Source: an uncultured Prevotellaceae bacterium
Lineage (GTDB): Bacteria; Bacteroidota; Bacteroidia; Bacteroidales; Bacteroidaceae
Reading direction: 5' to 3'
DNA length: 14,628 nt
Assembly (NCBI GenBank): GCA_905202115.1
Contig: CAJKQZ010000047.1
Coordinates: 1-14,628, forward strand
The notes below the pieces were generated by a model, which saw only the letters and a list, made by a program, of their open reading frames with translations, did not search any database and was not told the DNA's origin. A program made the translations under genes and the position numbers. Positions 7,802 through 14,530 of the stretch are shown here, in pieces. Position 1 is the stretch's first letter, and each line of letters opens with the position of its first letter.

Positions 7802-7870
7802 TATATATAATACTTATCTGCCGGAAATTCGCTTATACATAAAAATTTCAGCCCGACAGTATTCTTTGAT

Positions 7871-8923
7871 TCAATTTTCCTGTATGTCATTTCCTGGCGC
7901 AGCTTCGACGCCTTGCCGTTTGTCTTTCGTCTTTCCAACCTTTATCAGTCCTATTCCTATTGCCACCCATATCAGTTCCCTTATGCGGGTAAGCAGACCG
8001 GCCAACACGCCGAAAACGCCCGACATTGCCAATCCTCCCACCGCAAGGGCAAAACCGCCCTCGCGGGTGCCCATCTCCATAGGCATGAAGAAAAACATAT
8101 TGGCAAACAGAGATGTGAATGCCTGAATAAGAATGCAGTCCCAAAACGATACCGTATCGGTAAGAATCATGAAAATAAACCAGATTTCCAAGCAACCTAC
8201 AACTCTCGAGGCGAACTCAAGAAAAAGCGAAAGATAAAACGTCCGTTTGTTCTGCCTGTGCAGTTCCGCAATCTGGGCGTCAATACGTTTGACCGTATCT
8301 TTCTTCTCTTCGACAAACACCCGCGCCTTTCTCCGCAACCCCGGAACATGTGTGAACAACATTAGCGTTCTCATAGCAAGACCATTGCGGTATCCTTTCA
8401 TGAAAAAATAAATTCCCAGCGCGCAGAACGCCGCAACAAGCGACAGAAAAATCCCCATCATCACGTCCACGCTCCCGAAATACATTATTAAATAAAGCAC
8501 AATCGAGAAAGCCCAGAAAAAGAAGTGGGAAAAAATATGCATCATGGCATAGAGAATAACGCTCGACGTTGCCTTAGCCGTTCCGTAGTAAGGCGTCAGT
8601 TCCATAACCCTGTACGGTTCTCCGCCAAGCACACCTATAGGCGTTATGTAGTTTAGGGCATACCCCGAAATGGTATATTTCAGTATTCTGAGGAAAGACA
8701 GCCGTTTCTGCGTATCACCGTTATGTATTATGACGTTCCACGAGCAAGCGTTGAGCATGTAAACCGGCAACCAAATCAACACTACAGCGATAAACCACCA
8801 GCCGGCACGTTTAAGATTGCTCCATATATCGGCATACGACACGTCGAACGTGAGCAGCATTATCACGATAGCGGCAATGCCCACAACGAGAAATATATTC
8901 ATTATCCTGTTTCGCATATTCAC
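7871..8923 (-). CDS. Flippase-like membrane protein (lysylphosphatidylglycerol synthase TM family)
   Basis: Integral inner-membrane protein of the UPF0104 family, related to the flippase domain of MprF. About eight hydrophobic segments are visible, starting at residues 8-25 and 42-59. Family landmarks are the GYALNYITPIGVLGGEPYR loop near 87-105 and FFFMPMEMGTREGGFA near 277-292. Family members are thought to move lipids or lipid-linked molecules across the membrane. It follows the CDP-alcohol phosphotransferase gene, so its cargo may be that enzyme's product. The start given is GTG at 8923; ATG at 8917 is equally possible. Coding-like sequence continues in the same frame upstream to a stop at 8983-8981, hinting at a longer original N-terminus (see separate entry). 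Confidence 0.87.
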   Translation of the reverse strand: MNMRNRIMNIFLVVGIAAIVIMLLTFDVSYADIWSNLKRAGWWFIAVVLIWLPVYMLNACSWNVIIHNGDTQKRLSFLRILKYTISGYALNYITPIGVLGGEPYRVMELTPYYGTAKATSSVILYAMMHIFSHFFFWAFSIVLYLIMYFGSVDVMMGIFLSLVAAFCALGIYFFMKGYRNGLAMRTLMLFTHVPGLRRKARVFVEEKKDTVKRIDAQIAELHRQNKRTFYLSLFLEFASRVVGCLEIWFIFMILTDTVSFWDCILIQAFTSLFANMFFFMPMEMGTREGGFALAVGGLAMSGVFGVLAGLLTRIRELIWVAIGIGLIKVGKTKDKRQGVEAAPGNDIQEN

Positions 8924-8988
8924 ATATCTGAGAGCATAAACATCGTCGGCAACTTCACTAGAACGGTATGTAACTTCAGCTTAGTCAT
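8920..8988 (-). other. Leader ORF or frameshifted N-terminus of the flippase-like gene
   Basis: An ATG at 8988 opens a 22-codon frame (begins MTKLKL) whose TGA overlaps the GTG start at 8923. In the flippase frame the same DNA has no stop from 8980 onward and reads SSEVADDVYALRYV just before the annotated start, which looks like a real hydrophilic N-terminus. One base inserted after MTK would join that ATG to the flippase frame. So this is either a coupled leader peptide, a frameshift (real or assembly error), or plain noncoding sequence. The ATG lies 28 nt after the preceding stop, a normal within-operon distance. Confidence 0.35.
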
Positions 8989-9016
8989 AGGGAATCTTTT
9001 TTAATTCCGTTATTAT

Positions 9017-9967
9017 CTATTCGCTGTAATAACCATTCTTCAAAAGCATGGCGAAATGCCGGCACATCGACTCGTGACGGTCGCGCAGATAGTATGCAAG
9101 CGCCGTGAAAGCTATTATCTCGACAAAAAAGTACAGCCAGGGAACGTTTAGCAAGCAACACAAGTAAAGAACGATTGCCCTGCAATTGAAAGTAAGTATG
9201 TTTGCGTATTTCATCATCGGCAGACTTTCTTTCCGAAAGTCGAGACGGAATTTTTCGGGAGCCTTGCCGGCGAATTCTTTATTGAGTACATTCATAAGAT
9301 CCTGGAAATATGGCGTCATAGACTCCTGTGAATGTGTATAGTTGCCGTAAAAATAGAGAAAAACCCTTTTCCAGAAATTTCCTTTTAGCGGCGTCTGTGC
9401 CAGAAGTTCGCGCTGCTTTCTCGAAGTGTCGAGTTCGCTCCCTTCGTCCCCTTTCAGAAAATAAAGATGTATGTTGCGATAATAATCGGCAAGCTGGCAT
9501 TGGCGCGCATGACACACAGTTCCGGAAAAAATCGATATTGCCAGAATAAAAACACTCCAATGAACATGAGTAAACGGTATATAATCGTTCCATACCCTGA
9601 GAACGATAGCGAGATATATGGCAAAAAACCATACATCTCCGGCAAAACCGTCAAGAATCCTGCCCCACAAAGTTTTCTGTCCCGTCATGCGTGCAAGTTG
9701 CCCGTCGGCGCTGTCGTAAAGATTCGCCCAGACCAACAGAAGAACGCCTATAATATTATGAACAAGGTCGGTAAAATAAAACATATATCCCGCCAGAGCT
9801 CCGATAACCATAGAAAGAATGGTTACGACGTTCGGATGAATATGCAGGTGCTTGAAAAACAAAGCCCACAGGTAACCTAAAGGACGGGTGAAGTAGATAT
9901 CCAGCCACTCTTCAGTATCTTTAGATTTAAATGTGGCCCTTAACTTAGCCGTGTCAACATGTTCCAT
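9017..9967 (-). CDS. CDP-alcohol phosphotransferase, membrane-bound
   Basis: Predicted inner-membrane enzyme that transfers a phospho-alcohol from a CDP-alcohol to an acceptor, releasing CMP. The amphipathic N-terminus leads to HPNVVT at 44-49, a family landmark before the first membrane helix. The active-site motif is Asp85-xx-Asp88-Gly-xx-Ala-Arg93, eight residues, Gly102, three residues, Asp106; the last Asp is at 111, four residues on rather than the usual three. A polar stretch of about 100 residues (155-260) separates the first membrane helices from the last two. It starts 10 nt after the ATP-grasp gene. The nearby nucleotidyltransferase probably makes its CDP substrate, possibly CDP-inositol; phosphatidylinositol-phosphate or another headgroup lipid are candidate products. 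Confidence 0.88.
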   Translation of the reverse strand: MEHVDTAKLRATFKSKDTEEWLDIYFTRPLGYLWALFFKHLHIHPNVVTILSMVIGALAGYMFYFTDLVHNIIGVLLLVWANLYDSADGQLARMTGQKTLWGRILDGFAGDVWFFAIYLAIVLRVWNDYIPFTHVHWSVFILAISIFSGTVCHARQCQLADYYRNIHLYFLKGDEGSELDTSRKQRELLAQTPLKGNFWKRVFLYFYGNYTHSQESMTPYFQDLMNVLNKEFAGKAPEKFRLDFRKESLPMMKYANILTFNCRAIVLYLCCLLNVPWLYFFVEIIAFTALAYYLRDRHESMCRHFAMLLKNGYYSE

Positions 9968-9977
9968 TGTTACGCTT

Positions 9978-10862
9978 TTATCTTAAAAGTGAAACAGCCG
10001 CTTTTTCCGCTTCTTGTCGTTTCAGCACCGCCGCACATATCGCCTCGGCGATCGCTGCAGCGGCTTCATAACGACAACGTGAAAAACTCGGCCAATCGTT
10101 AAAGTCAATTATTTTGAAATTCCCGTCTTCGTCAACAATGCAATCGCCTCCGTAGACAACAAAACCCAGCAATTTCGCAGCACGAGTGCAAACTTCATGC
10201 AGATGCCGTAGGTTGTATGAATAGCGGTGCGGTTCTCCGTTTATTTGTTCGAGTCCGAACTTTCCGGACTTGCCGTTTTCTGTTGGCAGACAGGTATAAA
10301 AAAAATCCGTTCCCACAACACCGTAAAATTTCACGAGATCGCCGGAAAGATGCTCGTTTGCAACGACACAGGAAATGTCACGCCGTTTGAAATCTTCTAT
10401 TGCGCAACGCAGGGATTCGTTACTGTCGACATACCTTACGTCGTTACAGCTCTGCGCACAGGCATCGCCACGTTTAAGCCAGAATGGAAAAGGCATGGAA
10501 GGCATTTCGCCATTCACAAGCACTTCGCTTTCAGGGGCAGGTATGACATCTAAAGAAAAAGCACGCGTAATAGCGGCGCGATGATTCAATAAAAGACTGC
10601 TTGCCGAATTCACGACAAGCGTACCCTGCTCTTCCTTTTTTCTAAGTATGGCAAGAGCCTCCCCGCCCCTTGCCATACTGAAGCAATAGGCGTCGTTGCA
10701 AGAGGCAAGAGCGGTTATATCGCTTTCGGGCACTTCGTTCACCACAAAGCCGCGTTTGCGGAGTTCGTCAGCAACGGCACAGAAAATCAAAGAATCGTTG
10801 TTTTCGCAATTAGGCGAGAACTTTTGCGCCCTGCTTACCCCTGTTATTCCTACCGTTTTCAT
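9978..10862 (-). CDS. ATP-grasp family protein of unknown substrate
   Basis: Predicted cytosolic ATP-dependent enzyme of 294 residues with an ATP-grasp C-terminal domain. An N-terminal Rossmann-like part (about 1-100) precedes FWLKRGD with Lys130, a likely ATP-binding lysine, then ANEHLSGDLVKFYGV (168-182), where a charged residue pairs with the nucleotide, and finally GGDCIVDEDG plus IIDFNDWPSF, which supply the metal ligands (Asp240, Asp253, Asn255). ATP-grasp enzymes either ligate a carboxylate to an amine or thiol or, as in the inositol trisphosphate 5/6-kinase group, phosphorylate a hydroxyl. The gene overlaps the nucleotidyltransferase gene by 4 bases (ATGA), so the two products probably act together. 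Which of the two reactions it performs cannot be told. Confidence 0.75.
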   Translation of the reverse strand: MKTVGITGVSRAQKFSPNCENNDSLIFCAVADELRKRGFVVNEVPESDITALASCNDAYCFSMARGGEALAILRKKEEQGTLVVNSASSLLLNHRAAITRAFSLDVIPAPESEVLVNGEMPSMPFPFWLKRGDACAQSCNDVRYVDSNESLRCAIEDFKRRDISCVVANEHLSGDLVKFYGVVGTDFFYTCLPTENGKSGKFGLEQINGEPHRYSYNLRHLHEVCTRAAKLLGFVVYGGDCIVDEDGNFKIIDFNDWPSFSRCRYEAAAAIAEAICAAVLKRQEAEKAAVSLLR

Positions 10863-11602
10863 TTCTGTGCCAGGAATTGCTCTGCTTTTACGATATCGTC
10901 CACGTGGTCAACGTCGACAATCTTCTTAAACGGATATGCTTTCAGCTTATGGCCGTCGGCAACCAACTGCCGCTGAAAATTACGCATTCTGCTCTGTCCC
11001 TGCTCCATACATTTATGCAACGTCTGCAACGTTTCAGGCACGAGGCAGTATATCCCGCCCGAGATATATGTGTCGCCCTCGTTTTTATCGTGAAATCCGG
11101 TAATATTAAGCCCACTATCCGTACCTACATACAACGGTTTCTCATCGTCCACATAGTCTGTAACAGCCATAAGGCCGTCGGCATCGGAGCATTCGAACTC
11201 CTTTATATACTTTCCGAACTCCTGCTCGTTGAAAATGGTATCTACAGTCGTAAGACAGAACTTTCCATCGGATATATAGCTGCTGAGTTCGAAAAAGCTG
11301 TGCATGGAACTCGGAGTAGTCTTGCAAACAAGCCTCACTAACGGTTTTGCTGGCAATACGGTTGTTTTTTCTCCCTCGATGCCGGTCGTTATAGTATTGT
11401 AATGAGCTATAATATGGTTTCTTACAGAATCCGTTAGACAGTTTACTATTACGACAATCTCTTCCGCGCCGTTTTCATTGAAAATGCGAATCAGACGGTC
11501 TATCATATGTTCGCCGTTGATTCTCACCAACGGTTTGGGAATTCCGGCTCCCTCGCGGGAAAGACGCGAGCCTTCGCCAGCGGCGATTATTGCGAATTTC
11601 AT
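10859..11602 (-). CDS. NTP transferase, candidate CTP:alcohol-phosphate cytidylyltransferase
   Basis: Predicted cytosolic nucleotidyltransferase with the GT-A-like fold. The signature AAGEGSRL (7-14) followed by PKPL (22-25) binds the nucleotide; Asp121 in LTTVDTIF and the Asp230/Asp232 pair in VDVDHVDD are the likely metal ligands. The length of 247 residues fits a single catalytic domain, as in LicC-type phosphocholine or archaeal inositol-1-phosphate cytidylyltransferases. The adjacent CDP-alcohol phosphotransferase makes CTP the expected nucleotide. The start overlaps the pdxA stop by 4 bases and its own stop overlaps the ATP-grasp start by 4, so translation is probably coupled. A sugar-1-phosphate substrate is the alternative. 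Confidence 0.85.
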   Translation of the reverse strand: MKFAIIAAGEGSRLSREGAGIPKPLVRINGEHMIDRLIRIFNENGAEEIVVIVNCLTDSVRNHIIAHYNTITTGIEGEKTTVLPAKPLVRLVCKTTPSSMHSFFELSSYISDGKFCLTTVDTIFNEQEFGKYIKEFECSDADGLMAVTDYVDDEKPLYVGTDSGLNITGFHDKNEGDTYISGGIYCLVPETLQTLHKCMEQGQSRMRNFQRQLVADGHKLKAYPFKKIVDVDHVDDIVKAEQFLAQK

Positions 11603-12711
11603 TTGTCGTCCCGTGCGTTTTCGTCGTGCATATCGCGCAACTTGTCACTGTCGTCGCGGCGGTCATGATACTCATCGCGCAAAGGATTCGCTTTGGCTGC
11701 GTCATCAAAACGTCGGTTACGCCAAATGTCAATCGCCGTATAGATAGCATGACGCATGGAGCCTTCGTCAGCCACGTTCTTGCCGGCAATATCGTAAGCA
11801 GTGCCGTGGTCAGGCGATGTGCGCACCAATTCCAGACCGGCAGTAAAGTTCACGCCGTTATCCATTCCGAGAGCCTTAAGAGGCGCAAGCCCCTGATCGT
11901 GATACATAGCCAAAACGGCGTCGAAACGCCTGTAAGCAGCGTCGCCAAAGAAGCCGTCGGCCGGATAAGGGCCGAAACAATGTACTCCCTCGCCGGCGAG
12001 TTTTTCTATGGCAGGCTTTATGGCATTGTTTTCCTCGTTGCCCAGCAAACCGTTGTCGCCGGCATGAGGATTAAGCGATAGAACCGCTATGCGGGGAGCC
12101 GAAATCAGGAAATCCCTACGCAATGAATCATAGAGCATACGCAGTTTTTTCTCTACGGTCTCCTCGGTTATGGCAGCAGCCACGCTGCTTATGGGCAAAT
12201 GGGTGGTTACAAGCGCAACGCGCATCTTATCATTCATAAGAATCATAAGTACATCGTCGTTCTCCTGTCCCAACTGTTGCTGCAAATATTCGGTATGTCC
12301 CACAAAGGGAGTGCCTTCTTCTTCGGGCATAGCGGCTTTACACACCGGTGCGGTCACAAGAACGTCGAACATTCCCTTGCGATAGTCGGCAAGTGCACGC
12401 TGAAGAGCCAGATATGCGGCGCGCCCGCTTTCGGGAGTGGATTTTCCGAAATCCACCTTTACCTCTTCATCAAAGCACGACACGAGATTCAATCTCCCGC
12501 TCTGTGCCTCCGAGGCATCGTGCACCGTGTTGAAATTCACTGACTGTTCAAGAGCCTTGCGGTGAAACATGGCCACACGGGGCGAGCCATAAATAATAGG
12601 AGTGCAAAGTTCTAACATAGAGGACTCCGAAAAAGCCTTGAAAATTGTTTCGTAACCTATTCCGTTTGTATCGCCATGAGTTATGGCCACACGTATTTTC
12701 CTGTTTTCCAT
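11599..12711 (-). CDS. pdxA: 4-hydroxythreonine-4-phosphate dehydrogenase
   Basis: Cytosolic NAD(P)-dependent, metal-dependent enzyme of the DXP-dependent pyridoxal phosphate pathway; it oxidises 4-phosphohydroxy-L-threonine to the aminoketone that PdxJ condenses. The opening ITHGDTNGIGYE (10-21) is the Bacteroidota form of the usual GDPNGIGPE. The three metal-binding histidines are visible: His171 (TTHLP), His216 (NPHAGDNG) and His271 (MYHDQGLAP), and the substrate loop GHTEYL is at 138-143. The family's late motif TSPDHGTAYDIAG is intact. The C-terminal 35 residues or so are unusually rich in Asp, Arg and Lys. It is the first gene of the six-gene block and overlaps the next gene by 4 bases, although its role looks unrelated to lipid headgroups. 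Confidence 0.95.
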   Translation of the reverse strand: MENRKIRVAITHGDTNGIGYETIFKAFSESSMLELCTPIIYGSPRVAMFHRKALEQSVNFNTVHDASEAQSGRLNLVSCFDEEVKVDFGKSTPESGRAAYLALQRALADYRKGMFDVLVTAPVCKAAMPEEEGTPFVGHTEYLQQQLGQENDDVLMILMNDKMRVALVTTHLPISSVAAAITEETVEKKLRMLYDSLRRDFLISAPRIAVLSLNPHAGDNGLLGNEENNAIKPAIEKLAGEGVHCFGPYPADGFFGDAAYRRFDAVLAMYHDQGLAPLKALGMDNGVNFTAGLELVRTSPDHGTAYDIAGKNVADEGSMRHAIYTAIDIWRNRRFDDAAKANPLRDEYHDRRDDSDKLRDMHDENARDDK

Positions 12712-12790
12712 ACGAATATTTGTTCATATTACCCGTAAAAATCCACGCCTCGCGTAAGACCTCATCATTATCGGGCACATTTTGCGGCTG

Positions 12791-12798
12791 CTAAGTTA
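12791..12798 (-). promoter_or_regulatory. Candidate -7 box upstream of pdxA
   Basis: On the minus strand TTTTGTAACTTAG closely resembles TTTTGTAACTTTG found before rlmN. TAACTTAG differs by one base from TAnnTTTG, and no convincing TTTG lies at the usual distance. The start codon is 79 nt downstream. If correct it would drive pdxA and the following block. Confidence 0.4.
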
Positions 12799-12843
12799 CA
12801 AAATAATATGCGTTCGTGAAAATACGTAAAGATATTACAATTA

Positions 12844-12962
12844 ATTATGGCCTTGCAAAGCCTAAACAAACTCCGGATACGGAATACGAACGACGGGCCA
12901 TAATGAAATTCCGCAGCATACCACACAAATAAATCCTTAGTTCCGATACAGGAGAACGGAAC
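12844..12962. other. Intergenic region with nested inverted repeats
   Basis: Between the candidate pdxA promoter and the repeat. ATTATGGCC (12844-12852) and GGCCATAAT (12897-12905) are perfect 9-base inverted repeats 44 nt apart, enclosing a short TCCG-GATA-CGGA hairpin. GTTCCG (12940-12945) and CGGAAC (12957-12962) form a further stem. No gene is recognisable. It may be a structured leader, a relic of a mobile element or chance. Confidence 0.3.
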
Positions 12963-12992
12963 ATGGCCGTCGCAAATATGCCCCGCAATTCC

Positions 12993-13178
12993 GGAGGGTT
13001 TTGCAGACAAAAACGGTCACTCGCCAAGCGCTTGTAAATCAGCAGGTGTATATGTAGCAAAAAATATGTCTGAGATATTTTAAAATATCTCAGACATATT
13101 TTGAATTATCTCCTATGTAATTTCAATTATCTGCGGGAACTTTTTTACCACACGAAAAAAATATTTTTTTTCACGAGA
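12993..13178 (+). repeat. Complete long copy of the dispersed palindromic repeat
   Basis: The only full-length long form in the window. A left arm of about 65 bases (from 12993) is followed by a perfect 42-bp palindrome at 13061-13102, a degenerate third unit, the box GCGGGAAC at 13133-13140, a T-run and a small AT dyad (GAAAAAAATATTTTTTTTC, 13154-13172). The left arm matches the window's right end (14541-14628, 7 differences in 88) and the right arm matches the window's left end. It lies between the rlmN stop and the pdxA promoter; on the rlmN strand its hairpin could end transcription. Confidence 0.88.
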
Positions 13179-13225
13179 GACTATTTCGGAATAAACCTAT
13201 TCCTCACTTATTTTCCGCCATACCG

Positions 13226-14293
13226 CTATTTTTCCTTGTTTGCGGTTTTGGCGGCCAACATACCGCACGCGGCTGATATGTCCCTTCCGCGCGACAATCT
13301 CACGGTAGTGTTAAGACCGCGGCTGTTAAGGTATTCGCAGAACTGCGCCGTATCGGCCTGCGCAGGCGATTTGAAATCCGCACCCTCATAACTGTGAAAC
13401 GGTATCAGATTCACACGGCAATCGATTCCGCGAAGCAGACTTACAATTGCGTCGGCGTGTGCGCGGGAATCGTTTTTACCTTTCAGCAATACATATTCGA
13501 ACGACAGACGGCGCTGGTGGCTCGTCTCGCGCTGCAAGCCGCCTCTGCAATCGCGGAACTCCTCGCATTTTCCAAGCATATCCACCACATCGGCCACGGC
13601 ATAGGCTTTTTCTATGGGCATCATCTCCATGCGCTCTTCGTGAAACGGCGAATGAAGACTTATTGCAATGTTGCAGCGGCTCTCGCGACAAAAACGATTC
13701 AAGGCGGGCAACACTCCTACCGAAGACACCGTTATGCGTTTGGGGCTCATTGCAAAGCCGTCGGCCGAAGTAAGCACATCTGTAGCGCAGAGCACATTAT
13801 CGTAATTGTCCATAGGTTCGCCCTGCCCCATGAAAACAATGTTCGTAAGCGTTTCGGTCTCGGGCACACTTACTATCTGGTTGAGTATGTCGCACACCGT
13901 AAGCTGTCCGCCGAATCCCTGGCGACCGGTAAGGCAGAAGCCGCAACGCATCTTGCAGCCTACCTGCGACGAAACGCAGAGCGTGGCTCTTTTGCCGTCG
14001 GGTATGTAGACTGTCTCCACAAAACCGCCGCACGAAGCGGGAAAGAGGTACTTTTTCGTGCCGTCGCGCGAAATCTGGACATCAACAAACGTGCGCACTC
14101 CCAATTCGTAGTTTTCAGAAAGAATCTCACGCGAGCGTTTGCTAAGATTTGTCATGGCGTCAACCGACAACACTCTTTTCTTATACATCCAGTCGGCCAT
14201 TTGGCGCGCGGCAAAGCGGGGCATTCCGCATTCTTCGGCCACTACGCCCAGCTCAGCCACAGAAAGCCCCAACAAAGTTTTTTTCTCATTCAT
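13226..14293 (-). CDS. rlmN: 23S rRNA (adenine-C2)-methyltransferase
   Basis: Radical SAM enzyme that methylates C2 of A2503 in 23S rRNA and of A37 in some tRNAs, improving translational accuracy. Numbered from the ATG at 14293, the [4Fe-4S] cysteines are Cys113, Cys117 and Cys120 (CKMRCGFC). The catalytic cysteine Cys106 (TLCVSSQVGC) and the methyl-carrying Cys343 (DISAACGML) are both present, so the enzyme should be active. MGQGEP is at 155-160. The frame is open back to a TTG at 14356, but the 21 extra residues do not resemble the family and the ATG start gives 355 residues, a normal length. It appears to be transcribed alone from the promoter at about 14380. Confidence 0.95.
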   Translation of the reverse strand: MNEKKTLLGLSVAELGVVAEECGMPRFAARQMADWMYKKRVLSVDAMTNLSKRSREILSENYELGVRTFVDVQISRDGTKKYLFPASCGGFVETVYIPDGKRATLCVSSQVGCKMRCGFCLTGRQGFGGQLTVCDILNQIVSVPETETLTNIVFMGQGEPMDNYDNVLCATDVLTSADGFAMSPKRITVSSVGVLPALNRFCRESRCNIAISLHSPFHEERMEMMPIEKAYAVADVVDMLGKCEEFRDCRGGLQRETSHQRRLSFEYVLLKGKNDSRAHADAIVSLLRGIDCRVNLIPFHSYEGADFKSPAQADTAQFCEYLNSRGLNTTVRLSRGRDISAACGMLAAKTANKEK

Positions 14294-14378
14294 GTCAATT
14301 AAGAAAATCTCATAAAGATTAAAACAATTCTGCACGACCGCAAAATCATCCACCAATGCAGTCTGCTTTTTGCGAACG

Positions 14379-14386
14379 CAAAGTTA
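14379..14386 (-). promoter_or_regulatory. -7 promoter box of rlmN
   Basis: TAACTTTG on the minus strand fits TAnnTTTG exactly. The upstream -33 box is weak: only GTTG about 16 nt away. The ATG at 14293 lies about 85 nt downstream, so the leader would be rather long. Confidence 0.6.
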
Positions 14387-14410
14387 CAAAACTATTGCGC
14401 CTCAACAGAA

Positions 14411-14530
14411 TAGGACCCTATAGAAAATTAGCGGCAAAATAGTTCTCACTCCTGTTCCGGTTTTCCGTACGAAAACCTTCTGTCAAAACTAAAAATACCG
14501 CTTACCCATAAAATCCGAAGTACCTTTCAA
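14411..14530. other. Intergenic DNA upstream of rlmN
   Basis: No gene, RNA or strong dyad seen. The region ends where the left arm of the truncated repeat starts. Confidence 0.3.

Noticed and set aside
7802..7870. Regulatory hairpin between the flippase-like and HAD genes
   Set aside because: Only a 6-base AT-rich dyad (GAAATT/AATTTC) is visible, which is expected by chance in such sequence.
12993..13034. Left arm of the repeat read as a protein tail (RQKRSLAKRL)
   Set aside because: The second copy reads through with different residues and no upstream gene exists; the likeness between copies is at DNA level including noncoding parts.
13394..14302. Long plus-strand open frame antisense to rlmN
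   Set aside because: It mirrors a confidently identified gene; its translation lacks family features and reflects codon bias of the opposite strand.
14294..14356. N-terminal extension of RlmN from a TTG codon
   Set aside because: The ATG at 14293 gives the normal length and family-like N-terminus; the extra segment reads like an AT-rich leader.
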